Assembly (NCBI RefSeq): GCF_035917675.1
Contig: NZ_CP109104.1
Coordinates: 992,001-1,056,000 of the forward strand
Direction: 5' to 3'
DNA: 64,000 nt
Source of the DNA: Streptomyces sp. NBC_01775
GTDB lineage: Bacteria; Actinomycetota; Actinomycetes; Streptomycetales; Streptomycetaceae
In this document: piece after piece, positions 16,247 to 24,755 of the stretch
Numbering within the stretch: position 1 is the stretch's first letter
Layout of the letters: each line of letters starts with the position of its first letter
The notes under the pieces: model-generated
Told to the model about the DNA's origin: nothing
What the model saw: only the letters and a program-made list of their open reading frames with translations
Databases searched by the model: none
Position numbers and translations under genes: made by a program

Positions 16247-16353
16247 ACCGCCGGCGCGCCGAACCCCGGTGGACCGGCGCGGGGCCCACGGGGCCCACGG
16301 GACCCACCGGCGCCCGGGTGGCCCGCCCGTGAGGCCCGTGGTACCGAGGATGA

Positions 16354-18288
16354 ATGGGCCAATCTCCTCCAGACGGGCACGGCGGCAAGGAAGCGGCTGG
16401 GCCGTCGACGGCACGGGCGAGCGAGCCCGTCTGCTCCGCCGACGACCCGGATCCCGGCTACCTGCCCATCGCCGAGCACGGCCTCATCGGCGACCTGCGG
16501 ACCGCGGCCCTGGTGGGCAGCGACGGTCGCATCGACTGGTTCTGCGCCCCGCGCTTCGACTCCCCCAGTGTTTTCGGCGGGCTGCTCGACGCGAAGAAGG
16601 GCGGCTGCTGGCGGGTCGGGCCGCTGTGCGAGGTCACCTCGGTGCAGCAGTTCTACTTCCCCGACACCAACATCCTCATCACCCGCATGCTGACCGTGGA
16701 AGGCATGGTCGAGGTCCAGGACTTCATGCCCGTCCTCACCGAGCGGGACCCGGACCACCGGCAGCGCCTGGTGCGCCGGGTGGTCAGCGTGCGGGGCCGG
16801 ATGCGGATGCGCACCCGCGTCGCGCCCCGTATGAACTACGGGCGCGACACCCACCGCGTGGAGCGGATGCCGGACGGGGTGTGTTTCACCGGTGAGACTC
16901 TCGCCCTCCACCTGCACGCCGGACCCGAGCTGCGCCCGGACGGGCAGGACGCGGTGGGCGAGTTCGACCTGGCCGAGGGCGAGGTCGCGCTGTTCGTGCT
17001 GGAGGTCGCCCACCGCTCGGCCGACGCCCCGGCCGTGCAGCCGGTCGGGCCCGAGGACGCGGAGGACCTCTTCCGGGCGACGGTGCGCTTCTGGCGGAAG
17101 TGGCTCAGCGGCTCGAAGTACAAGGGCCGGTGGCGCGAGACGGTGCAGCGCTCCGCGCTCACCCTCAAGCTCCTCACCCACGAGCCGTCCGGCGCCATCA
17201 TCGCGGCCCCCACCCTGGGACTGCCCGAGCGGATCGGCGGCGCGCGCAACTGGGACTACCGCTACGTCTGGATCCGGGACGCGGCCTTCTCCCTCTACGC
17301 CCTGCTCAGCCTGGGCTTCACCCAGGAGGCCGAGGCGTTCGTCGAGTGGCTCACCCGGTGTCTGCGGGACGCCTCGTGCGAAGAGGGCGGGCCGCTGCGG
17401 GTGATGTACTCCATCGACGGGCACGACGCCGATCTGACCGAGCACGTCCTCGACCACCTGGAGGGCTACCGGGGCTCCCACCCGGTGCGCGCGGGCAACG
17501 CGGCGGCCGGCCAGCTCCAGCTCGACATCTACGGCGAACTCATCGACTCCATCTACCTGTTCAACAAGTACGGCGCGGGCATCTCGCACCAGGCGTGGAC
17601 CGACCTGTGCGAGATCCTGGACTGGCTCCTCGAACACTGGGACAGCCCGGACACCAGCATCTGGGAGACCCGCGCGGGGCCGCAGCACCACACGTACTCC
17701 CGCCTGATGTGCTGGGTCGCCGTCGAGCGCATGATCCGCATGGCCCACCAGCGGGGACTGCCCAGCGATCTCGCGCGCTGGACACAGGTGCGCGACCGGA
17801 TCTACCACCAGATCATGGACCGCGGCTGGGACGCCGAGGCCCGCACCTTCGTACAGCGCCTCAGCGAGGAGGAGGGGAAGCCCTCGGCCAGGGTCGTGGA
17901 CGCGGCCCTCCTGCTGATGCCGATGGTCAAGTTCGTCTCGCCGGCCGACCCCCGGTTCCACTCGACGCTGGAGGCCATCCAGCGCAGCCTGGTCGCCGAC
18001 ACCCTCGTGTTCCGCTACGACCCCGAACTGGCCCCGGACGGCCTGACCGGCGCCGAGGGCACCTTCTCCATCTGCTCCTTCTGGTGGGTCGAGGCGCTCA
18101 CCCGCACCGGGCAGGTCGAACAGGCGCGGCTGGCGCTGGAGAAGATGTTCACCTACGCCAACCACGTGGGCCAGTACGCGGAACAGATCGCCCTCACCGG
18201 CGAGCACCTGGGCAACTTCCCCCAGGCGTTCACCCACCTGGCGCTGATCAGCGCGGCCATCAACCTCGACCGCGCGCTGGGCAGTTGA
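16354..18288 (+). CDS. GH15-family glycosidase (trehalase/glucoamylase-like)
   Basis: 644 residues. It opens, after about 30 flexible residues, with YLPIAEHGLIGDLRTAALVG and GRIDWFCAPRFDSPSVFGGLLD, the usual N-terminal beta domain of bacterial GH15 proteins. The (alpha/alpha)6 barrel follows with ARNWDYRYVWIRDAAFSLYALL (about 293-314) and GTFSICSFWWVEAL near 570. No signal peptide, so it is cytoplasmic. In actinobacteria this branch contains trehalases; which glucoside is cut is not decided by the sequence. GAGGA precedes the ATG. It stands alone, convergent with the response-regulator remnant. Confidence 0.9.
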   Translation: MGQSPPDGHGGKEAAGPSTARASEPVCSADDPDPGYLPIAEHGLIGDLRTAALVGSDGRIDWFCAPRFDSPSVFGGLLDAKKGGCWRVGPLCEVTSVQQFYFPDTNILITRMLTVEGMVEVQDFMPVLTERDPDHRQRLVRRVVSVRGRMRMRTRVAPRMNYGRDTHRVERMPDGVCFTGETLALHLHAGPELRPDGQDAVGEFDLAEGEVALFVLEVAHRSADAPAVQPVGPEDAEDLFRATVRFWRKWLSGSKYKGRWRETVQRSALTLKLLTHEPSGAIIAAPTLGLPERIGGARNWDYRYVWIRDAAFSLYALLSLGFTQEAEAFVEWLTRCLRDASCEEGGPLRVMYSIDGHDADLTEHVLDHLEGYRGSHPVRAGNAAAGQLQLDIYGELIDSIYLFNKYGAGISHQAWTDLCEILDWLLEHWDSPDTSIWETRAGPQHHTYSRLMCWVAVERMIRMAHQRGLPSDLARWTQVRDRIYHQIMDRGWDAEARTFVQRLSEEEGKPSARVVDAALLLMPMVKFVSPADPRFHSTLEAIQRSLVADTLVFRYDPELAPDGLTGAEGTFSICSFWWVEALTRTGQVEQARLALEKMFTYANHVGQYAEQIALTGEHLGNFPQAFTHLALISAAINLDRALGS

Positions 18289-18363
18289 GCCCCCGGGGGC
18301 CGACGCCATGCTCCCGGCCCCCGGCGCGGCGGACGGCCGTCTCAGTCGCGAACGGCCGCTTCA

Positions 18364-18378
18364 GCGGCGGACCGCCGC
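18364..18378. terminator. Hairpin between convergent genes
   Basis: GCGGCGG-A-CCGCCGC, just before the end of the response-regulator frame; a GC-only palindrome (GCCCCCGGGGGC) also lies just after the GH15 stop. Either could end the two convergent transcripts; no U-run. Confidence 0.35.
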
Positions 18379-18379
18379 C

Positions 18380-18847
18380 TCAGCAGCCCGCCGGGCGGAC
18401 GAGGCCCGTCTCGTAGGCGAAGACGGCGGCCTGGGTGCGGTCGCGCAGGCCGAGTTTCACCAGGATCCTGCTCACATGGGTCTTCACCGTCTGCTCGGCG
18501 ACCACGAGCTGCTCGGCGATCTCCTGGTTCGACAGGCCCTGCGCGATGAGCGAGAGGACCTCGGTCTCGCCGTATTCGTCGAGGTCGAAGGTCGTCAGGA
18601 CGAGGACCTTCAAGGCGGCGTCGTCCCGCTCGGTGAGGCGCCGGGTCGCGTCGATGCCGCCCGGCCGTGGCATCCGTATGTCCACCAGGACCACGTCGGG
18701 GGCGAGTTCGGCGGCCTTGTCGACGGCGTCCAGTCCGTCCACCGCCTCCCCCACCACTTCGATGCCCGGTTCGGCGTTGAGCAGCACCGTGAAGCCCTGG
18801 CGGACCATCTTCTGGTCGTCGGCGATCAGCACACGGATGGTCGTCAT
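18380..18847 (-). pseudogene. LuxR-type response regulator with an in-frame internal deletion
   Basis: 155 residues where relatives have about 215-225. The receiver is normal through MTTIRVLIADDQKMVRQGF, the phospho-acceptor (Asp about 56 in VDIRMP) and VLVLTTFDLDEY (about 81-92). Then, with no gap in frame, it jumps to ETEVLSLIAQGLSNQEIAE, the middle of the LuxR HTH domain, which is intact to the end (VKTHVSRILVKLGLRDRTQAA). Missing are the end of the receiver (conserved Lys, last strand and helices), the linker and the start of the HTH region, roughly 60-70 residues. The protein can still be translated but the phosphorylation switch should be dead. It could be a decaying gene or a constitutive DNA-binding protein. 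Confidence 0.8.
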
Positions 18848-18951
18848 GCGGTGTCCCCGGTGTCCTCAGCGTTCCCGCCCGGCAGTACTACGAACCGGCG
18901 GCCCCCGGTCCCCGCACCTCCGGGCGCTGTCAGGAGCACCGCCCGGTGGCG
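18844..18951 (-). pseudogene. C-terminal tail of a lost sensor kinase gene
   Basis: Directly upstream of the response-regulator remnant the same strand reads about 35 codons ending GGRRFVVLPGGNAEDTGDTA and a TGA that overlaps the regulator ATG (ATGA). That coupling and the GRRFVVLP-type ending are what the last codons of a NarL-type histidine kinase gene look like. The frame is closed by a TAG just upstream and no kinase domain is present. I read it as the scar of a large deletion; the short length makes this tentative. Confidence 0.45.
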
Positions 18952-19008
18952 CTAAGATCCTGGTCAGCTGTTCGGGCAAGGGGCCCGGGATCGTTGGTGG
19001 GGGTGCGT

Positions 19009-19446
19009 ATGGTCGCTGGTCGGGTTGTCCGGTTCGACGGGGCGCGGGGTTATGGGTTCATCGCGCCGGACCACGGCGGTGAGGACGTCTTCCTCCACGC
19101 CAACGATCTGCTGATCCCGGAGTCGTTCGTGCACACGGGCGTGGCGGTCGAGTTCGAGATCGAGGACGGTGACCGCGGGCTGAAGGCGTCATCCGTCCGC
19201 CTGCCGCACGGCGCCGAGGTGCCGGCGACGGACTCGCCCTTCCACGCCTCCGCGGTGCCCTCCTCGGGCCCGAGGTCCGAGGACGGCGAGGACCCGATGT
19301 GCGACGTGCTCAGCGTCGCCGAGTACACGAGGTCGGTCACCGAGCTGCTGCTCGCCGCCGCCCCCGCGCTGACAGGCGAGCAGATCCTGGAGATCCGCCG
19401 CCACCTGGTGCAGTTCGGCAAGAACCACGGCTGGGCCGAGGACTGA
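19009..19446 (+). CDS. Cold-shock-domain protein with C-terminal extension
   Basis: 145 residues. The N-terminal 65 residues are a cold-shock domain: VVRFDGARGYGFIAPD (RNP1 GYGFI) and EDVFLHANDLL (RNP2 DVFLH), binding single-stranded nucleic acid. Classical CspA proteins stop at about 67 residues; here a linker rich in Ser/Pro and a helical C-terminal region (SVAEYTRSVTELLLAAAPALTGEQILEIRRHLVQFGKNHGW) are added. ATG 19009 is chosen because the domain begins at once (MVAGRVVRFDG). A TAAGAT -10-like box sits at 18953-18958. Confidence 0.9.
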   Translation: MVAGRVVRFDGARGYGFIAPDHGGEDVFLHANDLLIPESFVHTGVAVEFEIEDGDRGLKASSVRLPHGAEVPATDSPFHASAVPSSGPRSEDGEDPMCDVLSVAEYTRSVTELLLAAAPALTGEQILEIRRHLVQFGKNHGWAED

Positions 19447-19779
19447 TCCGCCCGCGGCACACCCGCCGCGAGCGCGCCCCGGGGCTCACACGTACCCGCG
19501 TCGGGCGAGCGTCGGCGTAGCGCTGCCCGTCGGAGGATTCTCCGTACCTCCACAAGCGCGATCCCGAAAGGGAGAACGCCAAATCCCCGCTCGGCCCCGC
19601 TGAGGCCCGTAGTCGGGACGTGGAAGGCAGCAGCTCGCTCATGGTCGGATCCCAGCCGGTGCCGGGTGCGGTGTCCAAGACCGGTTCGCGGGATCTGGGC
19701 GGCGAGGCGCACGTCCGTCCGGTCGCAGAGCTGCGGTTCGTGGTGCTGACGCCCCCGGACGGGCGGTTCGGGGGCGGGT

Positions 19780-19827
19780 GCGGTCATGCGGTCGTGCGGT
19801 CATGCGGTCGTGCGGTCGTGCGGTCGT
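19780..19827. repeat. 8-bp tandem repeat (GCGGTCRT) x 6
   Basis: Six head-to-tail copies of GCGGTCGT or GCGGTCAT. They lie in the 570-bp stretch 19447-20016, where I find no supported gene: the open frames there lack family features and normal Streptomyces codon use. Confidence 0.7.
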
Positions 19828-20016
19828 GCTGCGTGAGCAGCTCGCCGGGCAGCGGCTGCTCGTGGGACGGCAAGGCACGGGGGTGCGCGCCTATGTGGAC
19901 GGGCTGCGGTTCGACGCGTCGTCGCCTCGAACCTCTTCGGTGACATGTGTGAGGCGGCTGGTACGGGTTCGGACCCCGGCCACTCGCGGGCTGGAAGGGG
20001 CCGGGATCCGGACGGG

Positions 20017-20655
20017 TCAGTACCAGCCGTGGCGGTTGTGGAAGCGGAGGGCCGCTTCCCAGGAGCCGTAGCGCTCGCGAACGTAGCGCTCGGCACCCGC
20101 GTGCTGTTCGGCGACCGTGCCACGGCCCCAGGACTGGTCCGTCTGGAACAGGCCGTGGTACTTGCCGTTCTGGGCGCGCGGGTTGCCGCTGGACTCGCGG
20201 CGGATGATCTCCGCCTTGGCGCCGCCCGCACTGGGCACCGCCGCCGAAGACTGCCTCTTGGGGCGGGCCTGCGGCGCATGTGAGGACTGCTGCGGCACCT
20301 GTGACGACTGCCGCGGGGCCTGTGCCTGTGACGTCTGCGGAGACGACTGCGCCTCCGACTGCGACTCCGGCTGCGACGACTGCGGCGCCTGCTGCTGCGG
20401 GGGCGGCGCGGTGGCCTTCGGGCCCGGCTGGGGTGCACCTCCTTCACCGATCTCAAGGTGCTGGCCAGGGAAGATCCGGTCGGGGTCGCGCAGGCCGTTG
20501 GCCGCGGCAAGTTCCTGCCACGTCGTCCCGTGCCGCTCGGCGACTTCCGAGAGTGTGTCGCCAGACTGGACGTCGTACGCGAACGCAGGCGTGGCCGGAA
20601 CCACGATCATGGCCGCGGCGAGGACGCCGAAGGTGGCGATCTTGGTCTTACGCAT
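20017..20655 (-). CDS. Secreted LysM transglycosylase-like cell-wall protein
   Basis: 212 residues. A Sec signal peptide (MRKTKIATFGVLAAAM... ending PAFA, cleavage about 26) is followed by a LysM domain (YDVQSGDTLSEVAERHGTTWQELAAANGL, about 27-70), a Gln/Ser/Pro linker of about 70 residues, and a C-terminal lytic domain: IIRRESSGNPRAQNGKYHGLFQTDQSWGRG with the catalytic-type Glu (RES) and GLFQ of goose-lysozyme/transglycosylase folds. It should bind and cleave peptidoglycan outside the cell, in growth or spore germination. The upstream region is long but I could not match it to the c-di-AMP riboswitch found before some Streptomyces rpf genes. Confidence 0.88.
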   Translation of the reverse strand: MRKTKIATFGVLAAAMIVVPATPAFAYDVQSGDTLSEVAERHGTTWQELAAANGLRDPDRIFPGQHLEIGEGGAPQPGPKATAPPPQQQAPQSSQPESQSEAQSSPQTSQAQAPRQSSQVPQQSSHAPQARPKRQSSAAVPSAGGAKAEIIRRESSGNPRAQNGKYHGLFQTDQSWGRGTVAEQHAGAERYVRERYGSWEAALRFHNRHGWY

Positions 20656-21456
20656 CTGAATCAGGTCCTTACCGTCGAGTCCATGGACTCTCTGTTGGGG
20701 TCAGAGGAAAGCCCGTCAGTGCGGTAGCAAACTCTCTCGGATCCGCTCCGGGCTGAAGATCCGTTCAGCTTCGCCGATCTTTCACCCGTCCAGAGGTACC
20801 GAAGGGTCCCGCTCGGCGGTACGCGGTGGCCCGGTCGACAGCTACGTCCGCCTCGATTCGCGGGCTCCCGGCCGTCGGGACGCCGCGACACCAGGGAACG
20901 CGGCCGGTCCAGCAGCGTGTCGTGCGCGTCCGGAGCCGCGGCGCCCGCTCGCGGTCGGCCGGCGGCTGCCGCACACCGCCGCCCCACGGCCTGACGGGAC
21001 GGGGCACCACGCGACGTGATGGGCCGGGGCGCCCCCGCTCGCGGGACACCCCGGTCGTGTCGGGCGCACGGCGGGCCAGTTCCCCCGCTCTCCATGCCCG
21101 CAGCTTTTCCGTGCCCGTTTCACCTGGCGGATGTGCCCGTTTCGCCTGGATTAAGGGCATATTGAGCTCGGCCCCGACCGGCGAAGTCAAGGCCCTCTCC
21201 GCTCCCCCGCCGGAACCGCCCGGGAGATACGGGCGGGGAACGGGCAGGTCCGCCACACGAACGGGCAGGGGCACGGGACTCCTTGGGGCCGGACGCCGCA
21301 GGGCGTGGGGTCTTGCGGCATGCGGAGGGACGGGCATAAGCGGGCACGATCCGCCCCATGGGGAGGCTGGTCGCACGCGGCGAGGGCCGGTAGAACTTTC
21401 CACACGGGCAGGAACGGGCAGCCTCGTGACCGAACGGAGAGAGGTGCGCGCACGTC
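20656..21456. other. 800-bp intergenic region without a supported gene
   Basis: Open frames here on both strands are Arg/Pro-rich and look non-coding. The region carries the upstream sequence of the LysM gene on the left and, from 21111 on, a cluster of repeated GGGCA-core motifs leading to the deoR-type gene. An AT-rich patch (21149-21166) between motif groups may hold a promoter. Confidence 0.6.
21111..21420. promoter_or_regulatory. Clustered GAACGGGCA/TGCCCGTTTC motifs, probable DeoR-type operators
   Basis: Two 17-bp direct repeats starting GTGCCCGTTTC and ending CCTGG at 21111 and 21133 (22-bp spacing). Two copies of GAACGGGCAGG in the opposite orientation at 21238 and 21259 (21-bp spacing), and ACGGGCAGGAACGGGCAG at 21404-21420 close to the regulator start. 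Spacing near two helical turns and position upstream of a DeoR-family gene suggest autoregulatory operators. Confidence 0.5.
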
Positions 21457-22218
21457 ATGAGTGCGGTGGAGCGGCAGCGGAAGATCGTGGGCACGGCCCG
21501 GCGGATGGGTTCCGTCGATGTGGCCGCACTCGCCGATGACCTCGGCGTGGCCAAGGAGACCGTTCGCCGCGATCTGCGTGTGCTGGAGTCGCACGGTCTG
21601 CTGCGCCGCACCCACGGCGGTGCCTATCCCGTGGAGAGCGCCGGCTTCGAGACGACGCTCGCCTTCCGCACCACGATGCACGTGCCGGAGAAACGGCGGA
21701 TCGCCGCGGCCTCCGTCGAGTTGCTCGGGGACGCGGAGACCGTCTTCGTCGACGAGGGCTTCACCCCTCAGCTGATCGCTGAGGCCCTGCCGACGGACCG
21801 TCCGCTCACCGTTGTGACGGCGTCACTGCCGGTGGCCAGCGCGCTGGCGACCGCGGGCGACTTCACCGTTTTGCTGCTCGGCGGACGGGTGCGGGGCGGG
21901 ACGCTCGCGACCGTCGAGCACTGGACGACGAAGATGCTCGCCGGATTCGTCATCGACCTGGCGTTCATCGGCGCCAACGGCATCTCACGCGACCACGGGC
22001 TGACCACCCCCGACCCCGCCGTGAGCGAGGTCAAGGCGCAGGCGATCCGGGCATCGAGGCGGAGGGTCTTCGCGGGCCTGCACACCAAGTTCGGCGCTGT
22101 GAGCTTCTGCCGCTTCGCGGAGGTGGGGGACTTCGAGGCCATCGTCACCTCCACCGCGCTGCCCGGCACCGAGGCCCACCGCTACGCGCTCCAGGGACCG
22201 CAGGTCATCCGGGTCTGA
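21457..22218 (+). CDS. DeoR/GlpR-family sugar-operon regulator
   Basis: 253 residues. The DeoR HTH is at the N-terminus: MSAVERQRKIVGTARRMGSVDVAALADDLGVAKETVRRDLRVLESHGLLRRTHGGA. The C-terminal DeoRC sensor domain contains DEGFTPQLIAEALP, LLLGGRVRGGTLATV and DLAFIGANGIS, which binds a phosphorylated sugar in relatives. GAGAGAGG precedes the ATG. First gene of a co-directional locus with a binding protein, two permeases and a dehydrogenase, so it very likely represses polyol uptake. Confidence 0.93.
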   Translation: MSAVERQRKIVGTARRMGSVDVAALADDLGVAKETVRRDLRVLESHGLLRRTHGGAYPVESAGFETTLAFRTTMHVPEKRRIAAASVELLGDAETVFVDEGFTPQLIAEALPTDRPLTVVTASLPVASALATAGDFTVLLLGGRVRGGTLATVEHWTTKMLAGFVIDLAFIGANGISRDHGLTTPDPAVSEVKAQAIRASRRRVFAGLHTKFGAVSFCRFAEVGDFEAIVTSTALPGTEAHRYALQGPQVIRV

Positions 22219-22395
22219 CCTCCGCGCACCCCTCCCCCTTCCACTCCCGCTCGTTCCACCCGCTCGCCCCCCACCCCTGTCCCCGTCCCCCGACCAACCC
22301 GTTCCCCCGTTCCTTCTTCCGTCCGCCGCCGGGCACCACATGCGAGGCCCCGCGCCCGGTTGGCGGCGTTTTGTACCTATTCGCCAGGAGCCCCG

Positions 22396-23772
22396 ATGCG
22401 AAGTAAGAGCCGCAAGAGGACACGCAGGACCCGAGCCGCCGCAGCCGCTGTCACAGCGGGCGCGCTGCTCACGCTCCCCGCCTGTGCGGGTGCCGGAGCC
22501 CTCGGGTCAGGGGGCGACACCATCAACATCCTGATGGTGAACAACCCGCAGATGACCGAGTTGCAGAAGCTCACCGCCAAGCACTTCACCAAGAAGACCG
22601 GCATCAAGGTCAAGTTCACGGTGCTGCCCGAGAACGACGTCCGCGACAAGATGAGCCAGGACTTCGCCAACCAGGCGGGCCAGTACGACGCGGCCACGAT
22701 CAGCAACTACGAGACGCCGATCTACGCCAAGAACGACTGGCTGCGCCCGATGGACGCCTACACCCGCAAGGACAAGAAGTTCGACCAGAAGGACATCCTG
22801 CCCTCGGTGCGCGAGTCGCTCACCGGCGAGGACGGCAAGATCTACGCGCAGCCCTTCTACGGTGAATCCTCCTTCCTGATGTACCGCAAGGACGTCTTCA
22901 AGAAGGAGGGCCTCAGCATGCCGAAGAAGCCCACCTGGCAGCAGGTGGCCAAGCTGGCGGCCAAGGCGGACGGCTCTCAGCACGGTATGAAGGGCATCTG
23001 CCTGCGCGGGCTGCCCGGCTGGGGCGAGCTGATCGCGCCGCTCACGACGGTCGTCAACACCTTCGGCGGCACCTGGTTCGACAAGGACTGGAAGGCGCGG
23101 CTGGACGACCCCGCGTTCAAGAAGGCGACCAAGTTCTACGTCGACCTGGTACGCAAGCACGGCGAGTCGGGCGCGGCACAGGCCGGGTACGCCGAGTGCC
23201 TCAACAACATGACGCAGGGCAAGACCGCCATGTGGTACGACGCGACGGCCGGCGCCGGCTCCCTCGAAGGTGCCAAGTCGCCCGTCCGGGGCAAGATCGG
23301 CTACGTCCCCGCGCCGGTGGAGAAGACGAAGAGCTCCGGCTGGCTCTACAGCTGGTCCTGGGGCATCCAGAAGGCCAGCCGCAACCCGGACAAGGCCTGG
23401 AAGTTCATCTCCTGGGCCTCCAGCAAGGAGTACGAGCGCCTGGCCGGCAAGGAGTTCGGCTGGCCCAACGTCCCGGCGGGCAAGCGGGCCTCCACGTATG
23501 AACTGCCCGAGTACAAGAAGGCGGCTGGCGCCTTCCACGAGGTCACCCGCAAGGCCATCACCGAGGCGAAGCCGCGTGACCCCGGCGTGCAGAAGCGGCC
23601 GACCATAGGCATCCAGTTCGTCGACATACCCGAGTTCTCCGACCTTGGCACCAAGGTCTCCCAGGAGATCAGCGCGGCCATCGCGGGCCGCCAGTCCGTC
23701 GACTCGGCCCTGCGCAAGTCCCAGGAACTGGCACAGGAAGTCTCCGACGACTACAAGGGGCGAGGCCAATGA
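22396..23772 (+). CDS. Polyol/sugar ABC transporter binding lipoprotein (SBP_bac_1)
   Basis: 458 residues from the ATG at 22396, set 5 nt after AGGAG. Basic N-terminus (MRSKSRKRTRRTR), hydrophobic stretch and lipobox TLPAC (Cys about 34). The mature protein follows the family-1 solute-binding pattern: INILMVNNPQMTELQKL, FTKKTGIKVKFTVLPENDVRDKM, later YRKDVFKKEGLSMPKKPTWQQ and SWSWGIQKASRNPDKAWKFISW. It resembles sorbitol/mannitol-type binding proteins. The C-terminus overlaps the first permease gene by ATGA. A pyrimidine-rich 175-bp gap separates it from the regulator gene. Confidence 0.93.
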   Translation: MRSKSRKRTRRTRAAAAAVTAGALLTLPACAGAGALGSGGDTINILMVNNPQMTELQKLTAKHFTKKTGIKVKFTVLPENDVRDKMSQDFANQAGQYDAATISNYETPIYAKNDWLRPMDAYTRKDKKFDQKDILPSVRESLTGEDGKIYAQPFYGESSFLMYRKDVFKKEGLSMPKKPTWQQVAKLAAKADGSQHGMKGICLRGLPGWGELIAPLTTVVNTFGGTWFDKDWKARLDDPAFKKATKFYVDLVRKHGESGAAQAGYAECLNNMTQGKTAMWYDATAGAGSLEGAKSPVRGKIGYVPAPVEKTKSSGWLYSWSWGIQKASRNPDKAWKFISWASSKEYERLAGKEFGWPNVPAGKRASTYELPEYKKAAGAFHEVTRKAITEAKPRDPGVQKRPTIGIQFVDIPEFSDLGTKVSQEISAAIAGRQSVDSALRKSQELAQEVSDDYKGRGQ

Positions 23773-24755
23773 GTACCCCGACGACCACTCCGGCCGCCGG
23801 CCCCACCGGAGCCCCGAAACCGCGCTCCGCACCCGACGCCGGAAGCCCGGCACCGGCGAGAAAGGGCCCGCCGGGCAAGCTGCGGGCCTGGGTGACGCGC
23901 GCACCGCTGCTGCCCGCCCTGGTGTTCATGATCGTGGTCACCCAGCTGCCGTTCGTGGCCACGCTGGTGATCTCCTTCTTCAACTGGAACGCGCTCTACC
24001 CCGAGGCCCGCAGCTTCGACGGCTTCGCCAACTACGTAGAGGTGCTGGGCGACGCCGACCTGCGTGACTCGGTACTGACGACCGCGCTGCTGACCGCCAC
24101 CGTGGTGCTCGCCAGCCTCGTTCTCGGGCTGGCGCTGGCGCTGCTGCTGGACCGCAGCTTCCGGGGCCGCGGCCTGGTGCGGACCATGTTGATCGCCCCG
24201 TTCCTGCTGGTGCCGGTGGCGGCTGCGCTGCTGTGGAAGCACGTGCTGTACAACCCCGAGTACGGGCTTCTCAACGGCATGCTGACCTGGATCTTCGGGG
24301 ACGACGGGCCACAGCCGGACTGGGTCGCGGAGATGCCGCTGGGCGCCGTGGAGGTCTCGCTGGTCTGGCAGTGGACGCCGTTCATGATGCTGATCCTGCT
24401 CGCGGGGCTGCAAAGCCGTCCGGCCGACTCCATCGAGGCCGCCAAGATCGACGGCGCCGGAGCATGGCAGATCTTCCGCTACCTCACGCTGCCGCACCTG
24501 CGCCGCTACCTGGAGCTGGGCGCGCTGCTCGGCTCGATCTACATCGTCCAGAACTTCGACGCCGTCTTCACCATCACCTCCGGCGGCCTGGGCACCGCCA
24601 ACCTGCCGTACACGATCTACCAGGCGTTCTACCAGGGCCACGAATACGGCCTGGCCTCCGCCGCCGGTGTGCTGGTCGTGATCGGCTCCCTCATCATCGC
24701 CACCTTCGCCCTGCGGGTGGTCTCATCCCTCTTCCGTGAGGAGTCCCGCGTATGA
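23769..24755 (+). CDS. Sugar ABC transporter permease (MalF-like)
   Basis: 328 residues with six membrane helices starting about residue 50 (APLLPALVFMIVVTQLPFVATLVISFFNW). The EAA loop reads SIEAAKIDGAGAWQIFRYLTLPHL around 225. The first 45 residues are Pro/Ala-rich and cytoplasmic. Overlaps both neighbours by 4 bp. No ATPase gene follows; in Streptomyces such importers normally share the MsiK ATPase encoded elsewhere (established for several sugar systems, inferred here). Confidence 0.93.
   Translation: MSTPTTTPAAGPTGAPKPRSAPDAGSPAPARKGPPGKLRAWVTRAPLLPALVFMIVVTQLPFVATLVISFFNWNALYPEARSFDGFANYVEVLGDADLRDSVLTTALLTATVVLASLVLGLALALLLDRSFRGRGLVRTMLIAPFLLVPVAAALLWKHVLYNPEYGLLNGMLTWIFGDDGPQPDWVAEMPLGAVEVSLVWQWTPFMMLILLAGLQSRPADSIEAAKIDGAGAWQIFRYLTLPHLRRYLELGALLGSIYIVQNFDAVFTITSGGLGTANLPYTIYQAFYQGHEYGLASAAGVLVVIGSLIIATFALRVVSSLFREESRV

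Noticed and set aside
15661..18309. An 882-codon open frame on the minus strand, antisense to the TetR and GH15 genes
   Set aside because: It mirrors the codon bias of the real genes in the opposite strand and has no family features; typical GC-rich shadow. The same holds for long antisense frames at 2989-5853, 22507-23904, 25270-27198, 41893-44679 and 55248-56945.
20656..20850. Possible c-di-AMP (ydaO-type) riboswitch upstream of the LysM gene
   Set aside because: Some Streptomyces cell-wall lytic genes have one, and a GGGTGAA-like stretch is present, but I could not find the conserved partner segments in the right order. A covariance-model search would decide.
20765..21539. Open frames of 212-237 codons on both strands in the 800-bp gap before deoR
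   Set aside because: Arg/Pro-rich translations, no start with a ribosome-binding site and overlap with operator-like repeats.
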